Below, one piece after another: positions 26,124-34,562 of a stretch of DNA of 43,205 bases. The position numbers and the translations under genes are program-made. Numbering within the stretch: position 1 is the first letter of the stretch; every line of letters starts with the position of its first letter. Source of the stretch: Cytobacillus firmus NBRC 15306. Its GTDB lineage: Bacteria; Bacillota; Bacilli; Bacillales; Cytobacillaceae. The notes below the pieces were generated by a model that was not told where the DNA came from, ran no database searches, and saw nothing but the letters and a program-made list of their open reading frames with translations. The stretch lies in assembly GCF_001591465.1 (NCBI RefSeq), contig NZ_BCUY01000027.1, positions 1-43,205 of the forward strand, in the 5' to 3' direction.

Positions 26124-26150
26124 TGAAACATTTTTAAAGTTTTATACGTA
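26124..26150 (+). promoter_or_regulatory. SigW-type envelope-stress promoter of sppA-yteJ
   Basis: TGAAAC (26124-26129) and CGTA (26147-26150) are 17 bp apart, the ECF SigW pattern. B. subtilis sppA (yteI) and yteJ are SigW-controlled. Confidence 0.75.
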
Positions 26151-26251
26151 TGAAGAATATGTGACAAATAGGTTTTCCGGTAATCATAATCAGTCAAGCA
26201 TGGCGGCTGGTTATGTTATAGGTGGAAGCATAATAAAAGGAGGATTTCTTA

Positions 26252-27262
26252 ATGAATGGAAAACGTTGGGCTGCTCTGGGAATAGCAGCAGGTCTGTTTG
26301 TATTTTCCGTTGTGCTGAATTTTGTGACTGCATTTGCATTTACGGATTTTGAAAGCTCGGTAAATGAACTGTTTGCAGGAGGCAATGAAGCATTTTTGGA
26401 AGAAGTCATTGAAGAGGGAAATGCACAGAAAAAGATTGCCGTGCTGGATGTGAATGGAGTGATTCAGGATACGGGTGATGCAGCTTCTTTATTTGTAAGC
26501 CCGGGATATAATCACAAAGGATTCATGGATAATCTTGACTATGTAAAAGAAGACAGTACAGTAAAGGCGATAGTCATTAAGGTTAATACCCCAGGCGGAG
26601 GGGTAGTGGAAAGCGCCGAAATACATGATAAGATTATTGAAATCCAAAAAGAAACAAAGAAGCCGGTATACATATCAATGGGATCAATGGCTGCATCAGG
26701 AGGCTATTATATTTCCGCTCCGGCTGACAAGATTTTTGCCAGTCCCGAGACATTGACCGGTTCTCTGGGTGTTATCATGCAGGGCTATAATTATGCCGGG
26801 CTTGCTGAAAAATATGGTGTCGAGTTCGTTACGATTAAAAGCGGTCCATTTAAAGATATCATGAGCCCTACCAGGGAGATGACGGATGAGGAAAGAAAAA
26901 TCCTTCAATCCATGATTAATAATTCATATGAGGGATTTGTTAAAGTTATTTCGGAAGGCCGCGGATTAACTGAGGCACAGGTGAAGGAAATTGCGGACGG
27001 CCGCATTTATGACGGGCGGCAGGCGAAAGAATTGAATCTTATTGATGGTTTTGGCTATGACGATGATGTTATTGAACAATTAAAGAAAGACCATAAATTA
27101 AATGGTGCGCAGGTTGTAAAGTATACTGAGAATTTCGGGTTCGGCTCCATGTTCAGCATGGGAGCGCGAAAAATCATGGGTGATGATCTGGAAATGGCAG
27201 GAGTGATGAAGTTGTTATCACAGCCAAACTCACCGCGTTTAATGTATCTTTATGCTGAATAG
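26252..27262 (+). CDS. sppA: Signal peptide peptidase SppA
   Basis: 336 residues from ATG 26252 with SD AAAGGAGGA. It has one N-terminal membrane segment (about 6-29) and an S49 peptidase domain. The serine is S149 in SMAASGGYY and the lysine is K201 in SGPFKDIMSP; both positions and their 52-residue spacing match B. subtilis Ser147/Lys199. The enzyme sits on the membrane as a ring and degrades leftover signal peptides. It is followed after 15 bp by yteJ, whose product is a reported SppA inhibitor, under a SigW-type promoter. Confidence 0.96.
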   Translation: MNGKRWAALGIAAGLFVFSVVLNFVTAFAFTDFESSVNELFAGGNEAFLEEVIEEGNAQKKIAVLDVNGVIQDTGDAASLFVSPGYNHKGFMDNLDYVKEDSTVKAIVIKVNTPGGGVVESAEIHDKIIEIQKETKKPVYISMGSMAASGGYYISAPADKIFASPETLTGSLGVIMQGYNYAGLAEKYGVEFVTIKSGPFKDIMSPTREMTDEERKILQSMINNSYEGFVKVISEGRGLTEAQVKEIADGRIYDGRQAKELNLIDGFGYDDDVIEQLKKDHKLNGAQVVKYTENFGFGSMFSMGARKIMGDDLEMAGVMKLLSQPNSPRLMYLYAE

Positions 27263-27277
27263 GGAGGGGGAGAAAAG

Positions 27278-27862
27278 ATGACTTCAAATGATCCGAATGA
27301 AAGAGAGCTTGCCCATCCTGATTTAAGGCAGGATGAAGGCGAGAGCGAGTCAGCCTTTGATGAAGAGGATCAGGCTGGTAAGGAAACGGTCACACAGGCA
27401 GAAACCCTCCCCATTCAAAAAGCTCCGGCACCTATCAGGTTTGCCGGTTTCTGGATGAGATTTTGGGCTTATCTTTTAGATTTGGCTGTGGTTGGCAGTG
27501 TAGACCGGATATTGATCAATCCTATCTTTAGAGCATTGGATATTCCTTTGCATGAAAGCAATTTGTTTGCTCCGATTTCCATAGCAACTGCCATTACGTT
27601 TTACGCTTATTTTGTACTGATGACAAAGTTTTTTGGCCAGACGCTCGGGAAAATGGTATTTGGTTTAAGAGTAGTAGATCTTAAAGGGGAAAAGCTGACA
27701 TGGGGCACAATTTTGTTCCGTGAATGGATCGGCCGTTTTATATCAGTGAGCATTTTTATAGGCTATGTCATTGTAGCCTTCCTGCCGAAGAAACAGGGAC
27801 TGCATGATCTTTTTGCAGATACATCTGTTGTTCACGAAAGGCAAAATGAACAAGTCATTTAA
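27278..27862 (+). CDS. yteJ: RDD-family membrane protein YteJ (SppI type)
   Basis: 194 residues with a charged, acidic N-terminal stretch (about 1-50), then an RDD domain with hydrophobic segments around 60-85, 100-125 and 150-170. The sequence RFAGFWMRFWAYLLDLAVV contains the conserved arginine/aspartate. B. subtilis YteJ limits SppA activity and contributes to lantibiotic resistance. SD GGGAGGGGG precedes ATG, and co-transcription with sppA is nearly certain from the 15-bp gap. A terminator follows. Confidence 0.9.
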   Translation: MTSNDPNERELAHPDLRQDEGESESAFDEEDQAGKETVTQAETLPIQKAPAPIRFAGFWMRFWAYLLDLAVVGSVDRILINPIFRALDIPLHESNLFAPISIATAITFYAYFVLMTKFFGQTLGKMVFGLRVVDLKGEKLTWGTILFREWIGRFISVSIFIGYVIVAFLPKKQGLHDLFADTSVVHERQNEQVI

Positions 27863-27873
27863 TGGAGAAATGG

Positions 27874-27910
27874 AAGCCTGTCACCGCCTGGTGGCAGGTT
27901 TATTTTTTTT
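27874..27910 (+). terminator. sppA-yteJ terminator
   Basis: GCCTGTCACC and GGTGGCAGGT pair, followed by TTATTTTTTTT. Confidence 0.9.
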
Positions 27911-27950
27911 CAGTTGGGCATAATACAAAGCTGAAAGGGTGTGAAAAATA

Positions 27951-28646
27951 GTGAAGTGGCTCCTGATTGCTGTAATTGCCCTCATACTTCTTTTAATTCT
28001 AGTTATGATAACAAAGCTAAAGATATATTTTCATTTTTACCATGGAAATGATAATGATTATTTGAAAATCCATTTGAAAGCCTGGCTTGGGCTGATCCGA
28101 TACAAAATTGAAGTCCCGCTGATAAAGGTTGATGATAACTCGCCAACAATTGTCGTAAAGGATAAGACGGCAGCAGGACCACAGGAAAATCCATCCGGCA
28201 AAGATACAAAGCAATTCTCTGCGGCTGATCTTGTTAATGGTTTACATGACATGAAAACTATGCTTAATCATGTCGTGAACCTCCACAAAATAATACGGAA
28301 ATTTCTAAAGCGTGTAACCATCAGGAATCTTGAATGGCATACTTTTGCAGGCCTTGGGGATGCAGCCCATACGGGGATGATCACCGGGGCTCTCTGGGCA
28401 ATAAAAGGGAGCATTCTAGGAATAATAAGTCATTATATGATACTGAAAACGCCTCCCAGCATCACAGTTACTCCCCATTTTCAATTTTCCGTTTCACAAA
28501 CAGCCATTTCATGTATGATTCATTTTCGGGTCGGGCATGCTATGTTAGCAGGAATTAAACTGATCAAATATTGGAAAGGCGGACGGCCGGACTTCAGGAC
28601 AAAGCCGCTTTCTGCCTTATCTGATGATGGGACTAAAACTGTCTAA
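27951..28646 (+). CDS. ytfI: DUF2953 protein YtfI
   Basis: 231 residues from GTG 27951, with AAAGGGTG upstream. One N-terminal membrane segment (WLLIAVIALILLLILVMI) is followed by an amphipathic domain and a second short hydrophobic region. The stretch from about residue 120 (VTIRNLEWHTFAGLGDAAHTG) is the conserved DUF2953 core. Function is unknown. It is paired with ytfJ 17 bp downstream, a sporulation gene, so a role in sporulation is plausible but inferred. Confidence 0.88.
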   Translation: MKWLLIAVIALILLLILVMITKLKIYFHFYHGNDNDYLKIHLKAWLGLIRYKIEVPLIKVDDNSPTIVVKDKTAAGPQENPSGKDTKQFSAADLVNGLHDMKTMLNHVVNLHKIIRKFLKRVTIRNLEWHTFAGLGDAAHTGMITGALWAIKGSILGIISHYMILKTPPSITVTPHFQFSVSQTAISCMIHFRVGHAMLAGIKLIKYWKGGRPDFRTKPLSALSDDGTKTV

Positions 28647-28663
28647 AAGAGGAGGAGCAATGA

Positions 28664-29128
28664 ATGTCTGACCATCCTATTCAAGGGCTTATGACAACTG
28701 CCATGGAAAACCTGAAAGAGATGATTGATGTTAACACGATAATCGGGGATCCAGTAGAAACCCCTGATGGCAGTGTGATTTTAACCGTTTCAAAAGTTGG
28801 CTTTGGCTTTGCAGCAGGAGGAAGCGAATTTATGCTTGATGGACAATCAGGTGAGGAAAAGGGCCACCCATTTGGCGGGGGGAGCGGAGGCGGTGTCTCC
28901 ATCACACCAATCGCCTTTTTGATTGTCAATTCCCAAGGGGTGAAAATGGTTCATCTTGATGAAAGCACTCATTTGTATGAGAAAATTCTTGACCTTGCCC
29001 CGCAGGCTGTAGATAAAATTCAGCAGATGTTTAATAAGAAAGAAAACGGCTCCGGCGGCCAGCAAGGCCAAAACCAGCAGGAAAACAGTGACGAGTACAA
29101 CAGGCCTAAACAGGATCTTGATATCTAA
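28664..29128 (+). CDS. ytfJ: Sporulation protein YtfJ (GerW family)
   Basis: 154 residues from ATG 28664, with SD GAGGAGG. The GerW/YtfJ core covers residues 1-110: HPIQGLMTTAMENLKEMIDVN, VGFGFAAGG and a glycine-rich loop GGGSGGGVSITPIAF. The C-terminal 30 residues are Gln/Asn-rich and low complexity. In B. subtilis the gene is made in the forespore and its loss affects germination in some species. It follows ytfI in an operon and ends in a terminator. Confidence 0.93.
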   Translation: MSDHPIQGLMTTAMENLKEMIDVNTIIGDPVETPDGSVILTVSKVGFGFAAGGSEFMLDGQSGEEKGHPFGGGSGGGVSITPIAFLIVNSQGVKMVHLDESTHLYEKILDLAPQAVDKIQQMFNKKENGSGGQQGQNQQENSDEYNRPKQDLDI

Positions 29129-29138
29129 GAGGAGAAGG

Positions 29139-29174
29139 AAGTTAACTTTCCTATGGAGAGTTAACTTTTTTCTT
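29139..29174 (+). terminator. ytfI-ytfJ terminator
   Basis: AAGTTAACTTTCC and GGAGAGTTAACTT pair with one G-U, followed by TTTTTCTT. Confidence 0.88.
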
Positions 29175-29192
29175 GGAATGTATCCTTATTAA

Positions 29193-29221
29193 TTGCAAAA
29201 AAGATTCTGAAAAGATATGAT
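29193..29221 (+). promoter_or_regulatory. SigA promoter of tpx
   Basis: TTGCAA (29193-29198) and TATGAT (29216-29221) are exactly 17 bp apart. Confidence 0.7.
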
Positions 29222-29258
29222 TTACACTGTACATAAGTGATTAAGGAGGACGATTTAA

Positions 29259-29759
29259 ATGGCATCAATTACGTTCAAAGGAAATCCTGTAACATTGCTG
29301 GGCAATGAAGTAAGAGTAGGAGATAAAGCTCCTGAATTCAAGGTACTGGCAAATGACCTATCTGAAGTTACACTTGCTGATTCAAAAGGGCAAGTACGTC
29401 TAATCAGCGTAGTTCCTTCTATCGACACGGGCGTTTGTGATGCACAGACACGCCGTTTTAACGAAGAAGCTTCCAAGCTTGATAATGTTAAAATTCTTAC
29501 TGTAAGCGTAGATCTTCCGTTTGCTCAAAAGCGCTGGTGTGCAGCAGCAGGCATTGAAAATGTTCAAACTGTTTCCGATCACCGTAACCTGTCTTTCGGA
29601 AAAGCTTATGGGGTAGCCATCCAGGAACTTCGTCTATTGGCTCGTGCCGTTTTTGTTGTCGATTCGAACGACACTGTAACATATGCAGAATATGTTAGTG
29701 AAGCAACAGATCATCCAAACTATGAATCAGCAGTGGAAGCTGCTAAACAAGCGAAATGA
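29259..29759 (+). CDS. tpx: Thiol peroxidase Tpx (2-Cys peroxiredoxin)
   Basis: 166 residues with thioredoxin fold. The peroxidatic cysteine is C60 in [11 protein letters not shown] and the resolving cysteine is C94 in KRWCAAAG, matching E. coli Tpx C61/C95. It reduces hydroperoxides using thioredoxin. SD TAAGGAGGA precedes ATG, and codon use is clean, suggesting high expression. Its neighbours ytfJ and ytxK are as in B. subtilis. It stands alone between two terminators. Confidence 0.98.
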   Translation: MASITFKGNPVTLLGNEVRVGDKAPEFKVLANDLSEVTLADSKGQVRLISVVPSIDTGVCDAQTRRFNEEASKLDNVKILTVSVDLPFAQKRWCAAAGIENVQTVSDHRNLSFGKAYGVAIQELRLLARAVFVVDSNDTVTYAEYVSEATDHPNYESAVEAAKQAK

Positions 29760-29772
29760 TATAGAAAATTGG

Positions 29773-29808
29773 AAGCTCCGGATTTGTTCCGGGGCTTTAA
29801 TTTTTTTG
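29773..29808 (+). terminator. tpx terminator
   Basis: AAGCTCCGGA and TTCCGGGGCTT pair around TTTG, followed by AATTTTTTT. Confidence 0.9.
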
Positions 29809-29824
29809 TTCCTCAGCACCAAAC

Positions 29825-29853
29825 TTGTGAATGAACCAAAAGCCCGTTAAAAT
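29825..29853 (+). promoter_or_regulatory. SigA promoter candidate for ytxK
   Basis: TTGTGA (29825-29830) and TAAAAT (29848-29853) are 17 bp apart. Confidence 0.5.
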
Positions 29854-29885
29854 AGGAAAAAGAATAAGGACGGGAGGAATATGCT

Positions 29886-30869
29886 GTGAAAATAACTCCG
29901 GTTGAGGATTTATTTACGATTTTAAACGAAACGGCTGTTATTATGCAGGATGAACTGCATTGTACATACTTAGAAGCTCTTGCTGAAACAGGAGAGAATT
30001 TATTTCATGAAAGTATTCTTCAGGATGAGCTCAGTGAATTAACAGTCAAAAGGCTCAGGAAGAGTTATGAATCCATTGACTTAAGCGGCTGCACAAAAGA
30101 AGAAATCAGAAAATCCTTTCAGCTTGCGATATTAAAAGGCATGAAAGAAAATGTGCAGCCCAATCATCAAATGACTCCTGATGCAGTGGGAATGCTGATG
30201 GGGTATCTTGTCGAAAAGTTCATTCAGGAAAAAAGTTTCCGCCTGCTGGACCCTGCAGTAGGAACAGGAAATTTATTGACTACCGTTATGAATCACCAAA
30301 GCGGTAAAGTGATTGAGGCAACCGGGATTGAGATTGATGACTTATTGATCAAGCTTGCTTATATTAATGCCAATTTACAGGAGCACCCTATTCAATTCTT
30401 CAACCAGGATAGCCTTGAACCGCTGTTTATCGAATCTGCTGATGCGGTAGTAAGTGATTTGCCTGTCGGGTATTATCCGAATGATGTCCGTTCAGCCGAG
30501 TATAAGCTAAAAGCGGATGAGGGGCATTCCTATTCTCATCACTTATTTATTGAGCAGAGCATGAGTCATGTGAAAGCCGGCGGCTATTTATTTTTTATTA
30601 TACCAAATGGTATTTTCGAAAGTGATCAGGCTCCTAAGCTGCATGAATTCATTAAGGAAAATGCCTACATTCAAGGATTGATACAGCTGCCGCTCACCAT
30701 GTTCAAAAATGAAAAAGCGGCCAAAAGCATATTCATCCTTCAGAAGAAAGGGGAAGGAGTCACTCCCCCTAAGCAGGCTCTCCTGGTCAACTTGCCAAGC
30801 TTATCCAAAACAGCAGAAGCCGAAAAAATCCTCAAGAAAATTGATGTCTGGTTTAAAGAAAGCAAATAA
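29886..30869 (+). CDS. ytxK: Class I SAM-dependent methyltransferase-like protein YtxK
   Basis: 327 residues from GTG 29886 with SD GGGAGGAA. The fold resembles N6-adenine methyltransferase subunits (HsdM-like): a helical N-terminal region (1-95), then motif I as LLDPAVGTGNLL near residue 120. Where active enzymes carry NPPY/NPPF there is SDLPVGYYP, so DNA-adenine methylation is doubtful. No specificity subunit or restriction gene is nearby. In B. subtilis ytxK also sits between tpx and ackA. Conserved in bacilli, function unknown. Confidence 0.9.
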   Translation: MKITPVEDLFTILNETAVIMQDELHCTYLEALAETGENLFHESILQDELSELTVKRLRKSYESIDLSGCTKEEIRKSFQLAILKGMKENVQPNHQMTPDAVGMLMGYLVEKFIQEKSFRLLDPAVGTGNLLTTVMNHQSGKVIEATGIEIDDLLIKLAYINANLQEHPIQFFNQDSLEPLFIESADAVVSDLPVGYYPNDVRSAEYKLKADEGHSYSHHLFIEQSMSHVKAGGYLFFIIPNGIFESDQAPKLHEFIKENAYIQGLIQLPLTMFKNEKAAKSIFILQKKGEGVTPPKQALLVNLPSLSKTAEAEKILKKIDVWFKESK

Positions 30870-30878
30870 GGATAAACG

Positions 30879-30912
30879 AAAAAGAAGCTGAGCATTTGCC
30901 GGCTTCTTTTTA
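30879..30912 (+). terminator. ytxK terminator
   Basis: AAAAAGAAGCTG and CGGCTTCTTTTT pair around a 9-nt loop. Confidence 0.85.
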
Positions 30913-30956
30913 AATGAATAAATATAAGGAAGTATCAGAAAATATTTAATTTAACA

Positions 30957-30970
30957 TGAAAACGATATCA
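30957..30970. promoter_or_regulatory. CcpA activation site (cre) upstream of ackA
   Basis: TGAAAACGATATCA matches the cre consensus at all 14 positions. Its centre is about 56 bp before the start predicted from 30985-31013, the spacing at which CcpA activates B. subtilis ackA. Confidence 0.85.
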
Positions 30971-30984
30971 TTGCAAGGTGCTTC

Positions 30985-31013
30985 TTGAAATGTTTTGCAT
31001 ACAGTGTTTAAAT
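30985..31013 (+). promoter_or_regulatory. SigA promoter candidate for ackA
   Basis: TTGAAA (30985-30990) and TTAAAT (31008-31013) are 17 bp apart; the start would be near 31020, leaving a leader of about 140 nt. A TATAAA near 31093 is an alternative -10. Confidence 0.55.
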
Positions 31014-31161
31014 GGAAAATTGAGAGATATTAATTGTGTCCGATGCACAAAATAAAGTTGTATTACTTTATATCGCCTTATCACACATTGTTATATAAAA
31101 GTATGGGTTTAAAGTGACAGATCAGTCCCTTTGAAACATCTTCTAAAGGAGCGGTAGCTTT

Positions 31162-32349
31162 ATGGCAAAAATCATTGCAATTAACGCCGGCAGTTCTTCA
31201 TTAAAATTTCAATTATTTGACATGCCGAGTGAAGAAGTTATTACAAAAGGCTTAATCGAGCGTATTGGGCTGGATAACGCAGTCTTCAATATTTCTGTAA
31301 ATGGCGAAAAAATCAAGGAAGTAACAGATATACCAGATCATGCAGTAGCAGTTAAAATCCTTCTGGACAAATTAACAAATCTGGGGATCATTAAATCTCT
31401 TGATGAAATCGAAGGCATTGGCCATCGTGTTGTTCACGGCGGTGAGGCTTTCAATGACTCTGTAGTCATTACGGATGAAGTGCTTGCAAAAATAGATGAA
31501 CTATCTGAGCTTGCACCCCTTCACAACCCGGCTAATATTACGGGAATCAAGGCATTCCAGCAGGTTCTTCCAAATGTGCCTGCAGTGGCAGTATTCGATA
31601 CTGCGTTCCATCAGACAATGCCTGAAAGCTCCTTCCTATATAGCTTGCCATATGAGTATTATGAGAAATATGGCATTCGCAAGTATGGGTTCCATGGCAC
31701 TTCCCATAAATATGTATCAGAGCGTGCAGCAGAAATGCTTGGCCGTCCCCTTGATCAGCTTCGGCTCATCTCCTGTCACTTAGGAAATGGAGCAAGCATT
31801 ACAGCTATTGAAGGCGGAAAGTCAATCGATACATCAATGGGCTTCACTCCATTAGCGGGTGTTACAATGGGAACGCGATCAGGTAATCTTGACCCTGCTC
31901 TTATTCCATTCATTATGGAAAAGACAGGCTTGAATGCAGATGAAGTTCTTGATGTTCTTAATAAAAAGAGCGGAATGCTTGGTGTTTCCGGCTTCTCCAG
32001 TGATCTTCGCGACATTGAAATTCAAGCTGTCGAAGGAAATGAAAGAGCAGAATTGGCTCTTGAAGTATTCGCAAACAGAATCCATAAATATATCGGATCC
32101 TATGCTTCCCGCATGTATGGCGTAGATGCTATCATTTTCACAGCCGGAATCGGTGAAAACAGTGATGTCATCCGTGAACGCGTTCTTCAGGGACTGGAAT
32201 TCATGGGCGTTTACTGGGATCCCGCATTAAACAAAGTGCGCGGTGAAGAAGCATTCATCAACTACCCTCATTCACCAGTTAAAGTCATGATTATCCCGAC
32301 CAATGAGGAAGTTATGATTGCACGTGATGTTGTGAGATTGGCAAAATAG
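31162..32349 (+). CDS. ackA: Acetate kinase AckA
   Basis: 395 residues, the family length. ASKHA-fold kinase making ATP and acetate from acetyl phosphate during overflow metabolism. Motifs: [13 protein letters not shown] at the N-terminus, [11 protein letters not shown], the catalytic-region [19 protein letters not shown] and [21 protein letters not shown] precedes ATG. A perfect cre upstream indicates glucose activation by CcpA, opposite in sign to the acsA/acuA operators at the window start. The terminator is followed at once by a structured repeat. Confidence 0.98.
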   Translation: MAKIIAINAGSSSLKFQLFDMPSEEVITKGLIERIGLDNAVFNISVNGEKIKEVTDIPDHAVAVKILLDKLTNLGIIKSLDEIEGIGHRVVHGGEAFNDSVVITDEVLAKIDELSELAPLHNPANITGIKAFQQVLPNVPAVAVFDTAFHQTMPESSFLYSLPYEYYEKYGIRKYGFHGTSHKYVSERAAEMLGRPLDQLRLISCHLGNGASITAIEGGKSIDTSMGFTPLAGVTMGTRSGNLDPALIPFIMEKTGLNADEVLDVLNKKSGMLGVSGFSSDLRDIEIQAVEGNERAELALEVFANRIHKYIGSYASRMYGVDAIIFTAGIGENSDVIRERVLQGLEFMGVYWDPALNKVRGEEAFINYPHSPVKVMIIPTNEEVMIARDVVRLAK

Positions 32350-32360
32350 TATTCATAACA

Positions 32361-32393
32361 AGGCAAGGGCTTAACGCTCTTGTCTTTTTTTTA
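32361..32393 (+). terminator. ackA terminator
   Basis: AGGCAAGGGC and GCTCTTGTCT pair (two wobbles) around TTAAC and run into eight Ts. Confidence 0.85.
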
Positions 32394-32513
32394 TCGCAGT
32401 CTAACGGGCAGTAAGGCCCCACTCCAAGACTCAGAGGAATCAAAGGAGGCTAAGGAAAACCCCACTGATTGAAGTTTCACTTTATCGGGATTTATTGCCC
32501 ACCACTTGGAGAG
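32391..32513 (+). repeat. Structured intergenic repeat, family 1, copy B
   Basis: The first 65 nt match copy A at 1-70 (minus strand), with a 25-nt identical central block. Internal pairing: GGGCAGTAA (32406-32414) with TTATTGCCC (32492-32500), 9 bp with one G-U; and CTCCAAG (32422-32428) with CTTGGAG (32505-32511). The two pairings interlock, so they are either alternative folds or a pseudoknot. It fills most of the gap between the ackA terminator and the next promoter. No ORF or transposase lies inside. Confidence 0.8.
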
Positions 32514-32578
32514 AGGAATTCCCCATCCAACTTATGCTATACTGAGTCCAAGAAAAATTGTTTTTGGGAGGAATTGCG

Positions 32579-33418
32579 ATGCCATTGAACGAACGGGAAG
32601 AAAGCGTTTTGGCAGGTATTCAGGAGTGGGAAAACAAGCTGTTGAGTTATGAGCCCAATGATTTGGAAATGGTTTATGATAAATCATTGGAGGGGTCTTT
32701 TTCACTGTTGCCAGAAGAAGTCCAGCAGCAATTTTTTTCGGCAATGGATAGCTGGCTGTTTCATCTTCATGCGCTTATTCAGGGTTCACAGCTTCAAATG
32801 GATGCGAAAGAGCGAATTTTGACGGCAGGACGTGTATTTCATTCTGATATCGAGACGATCGAAGATCTAAAGCAATTAAATATCGACCAGCTTCAATACA
32901 TAGCTCAGCAGCAAATTGCCCGGCATCGTCTTTATTCTTTTGCACAGGGCGGCATTGCGGGGTCAGGCAGCTCTCTCATGCTGGGGGCAGATATTCCTGC
33001 AATGGCGGTTATTAATCTTCGTGCCGTACAGCTGATTGCCATGACCTATGGTTTTGAGGTTAATACTCCATTCGAAATGATGAGCTCTCTTAAGGTTTTT
33101 CACGCAGCCACACTGCCGCCGCGCATGCAGGGCAGTGCTTGGGAAGAATTAATGAATGAGCTGAAGAATCAGGAAGAATTCTATTTTTATGAAGGAAAAG
33201 AAGAGTTGACTGATATCACCTGGATTGAGCAGCCAATGAAACAGCTTTTTAAAGGAATGGCTATTTTCTTTTTCCGCAGAAAATCGATTCAGGGTATTCC
33301 TTTTATCAGCATGGCTATTGGAGCAGGGACCAATTACCAGCTGACAAGAAAAGTAACAGAATTTGCCCATAAATATTACCAGATGAGATATCTGCATAGA
33401 AAGAATGATCAGCAGTGA
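32579..33418 (+). CDS. EcsC family protein
   Basis: 279 residues from ATG 32579 with SD GGGAGGAA; the frame extends 7 codons upstream without an SD. The EcsC-like pattern is seen in GGIAGSGSSLMLGADIPAMAVINLRAVQLIAMTYG (glycine-rich hydrophobic hairpin, about residues 128-162) and a second glycine-rich segment SMAIGAGTNYQLT near the C-terminus. EcsC itself belongs to an ABC export operon involved in protein secretion, but this gene stands apart from any transporter and its function is unknown. moaB follows after 41 bp without a terminator, so they are probably co-transcribed. Confidence 0.85.
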   Translation: MPLNEREESVLAGIQEWENKLLSYEPNDLEMVYDKSLEGSFSLLPEEVQQQFFSAMDSWLFHLHALIQGSQLQMDAKERILTAGRVFHSDIETIEDLKQLNIDQLQYIAQQQIARHRLYSFAQGGIAGSGSSLMLGADIPAMAVINLRAVQLIAMTYGFEVNTPFEMMSSLKVFHAATLPPRMQGSAWEELMNELKNQEEFYFYEGKEELTDITWIEQPMKQLFKGMAIFFFRRKSIQGIPFISMAIGAGTNYQLTRKVTEFAHKYYQMRYLHRKNDQQ

Positions 33419-33459
33419 ACTCAAGGATAAATAGGATCTTTAAGTAAAGGTGGTGCCAA

Positions 33460-33972
33460 GTGAGTACATTAGAGCATAAAAAAGAAGCGCCAAAAGAAGT
33501 TAGATGCAAAGTGATCACCGTGAGTGATACGAGAGATGAAGAAACGGATAAAAGCGGAAAGCTGATGATTCAGCTGCTTGAAGAGGCAGGGCATATTATA
33601 GCTGACTATGAAATCGTCAAGGATGAAAAAACTCTCATTCGACAGGCTGTATTAAAAGGCTGTGAAAACCCCGGGATTGACGCTGTGCTAACGAATGGAG
33701 GCACAGGTATAGCCCTCAGGGACGTGACGATCGAGACGGTGAGACAATTATTTGATAAAGAAATTGATGGATTCGGCGAATTGTTCAGGATGCTGAGCTA
33801 CACTGAAGATATCGGGTCTGCGGCCATTCTTTCACGGGCTGCTGCAGGCACAGTGCAAAATAAAGCAGTTTTCTCAACACCGGGATCATCAGGGGCAGTC
33901 CGCCTTGCGATGAATAAGCTGATTCTGCCTGAACTCGGGCATATCGTCAGGGAACTAAGAAAAGATTTATAA
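33460..33972 (+). CDS. moaB: Molybdenum cofactor biosynthesis protein MoaB
   Basis: 170 residues from GTG 33460, with AAAGGTGG upstream. MoaB/MogA fold: ITVSDTRDEETDKSG at the start, the TNGGTGIALRDVTIE signature, and FSTPGSSGAVRLAMNKLILPELGH near the end. It is thought to adenylate molybdopterin before metal insertion. Other moa/moe genes are not in the window. In B. subtilis moaB also lies between ackA and argGH. It probably shares a transcript with the EcsC-family gene. Confidence 0.95.
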   Translation: MSTLEHKKEAPKEVRCKVITVSDTRDEETDKSGKLMIQLLEEAGHIIADYEIVKDEKTLIRQAVLKGCENPGIDAVLTNGGTGIALRDVTIETVRQLFDKEIDGFGELFRMLSYTEDIGSAAILSRAAAGTVQNKAVFSTPGSSGAVRLAMNKLILPELGHIVRELRKDL

Positions 33973-33978
33973 GAGGCC

Positions 33979-34010
33979 AAAAACCTTTCCGCTGCGGAAA
34001 GGTTTTTTTA
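33979..34010. terminator. Bidirectional terminator after moaB
   Basis: AAAAACCTTTCCGC and GCGGAAAGGTTTTTTT form a 14-bp stem with a minimal loop, reaching the end of the convergent gene at 34008. Confidence 0.93.
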
Positions 34011-34322
34011 TGAATGCATCTTCCCTGAAATATCCTGATTCGTTCGATACCATAGCCACAAATCATTTATAACGGATGCCAGTTCTGAAATTTCACTGTT
34101 GAGTCTGCATGATCTTTCAAAATTGCCCTCATCTGACAGCTCAGACTGTTTCCTGTTAATATCCGCCTCAAGCTCGGCAATGCGGTCAGGAATCCTGCCT
34201 CTTATTTTTTCCCATTGAAACAAAATCATCTGCTGTGTTTTTGGTGAATATTCATCCCATTCCCGGTCAAAAGCGGGTATAGGAATGCCAAGACGGCCAT
34301 TATGTGAAAAATGCTCCTCCAT
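34008..34322 (-). CDS. Conserved-looking small protein of unknown function
   Basis: 104 residues from ATG 34322, preceded by GGGGGATTC; the frame extends 26 codons upstream without an SD. N-terminal half contains HNGRLGIPIPAFDREWDEYSP; residues 40-100 are charged and predicted helical (RIAELEADINRKQSELSDEG then LNSEISELASVINDLWLWYR), probably a coiled-coil hairpin. No membrane segment or signal peptide, no cysteines except one. I do not recognise the family. It has its own terminator and is divergent from the serine hydrolase gene. Confidence 0.75.
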   Translation of the reverse strand: MEEHFSHNGRLGIPIPAFDREWDEYSPKTQQMILFQWEKIRGRIPDRIAELEADINRKQSELSDEGNFERSCRLNSEISELASVINDLWLWYRTNQDISGKMHS

Positions 34323-34562
34323 TATGAATCCCCCAAACAATAATCTTGTTTTTATTTTACTATAAAGATGTTTTCGGTGCATGGTTGTTTTAGTATTCAA
34401 TCGTTTTCTGCAGATACTACTATGGAACTAATATGAAGATAGATGAACTTGGTTCACAAGTACTGATTTAATAGAAAGGCTAAGGTATTGGTTTACAGCT
34501 TTAATAGATATCGATAGTATATTGACTATTAAGAATATTAAAACAAATAATTGGGGGAGAAT

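Noticed and set aside
29886..30869. Restriction-modification system at ytxK
   Set aside because: No restriction or specificity gene nearby, motif IV is altered, and the locus is ancestral core genome.
32467..32585. TTG-initiated short frame across the copy B repeat after its AAAGGAGG
   Set aside because: The spacing from the SD-like sequence is too long and the frame runs into the next gene's SD.
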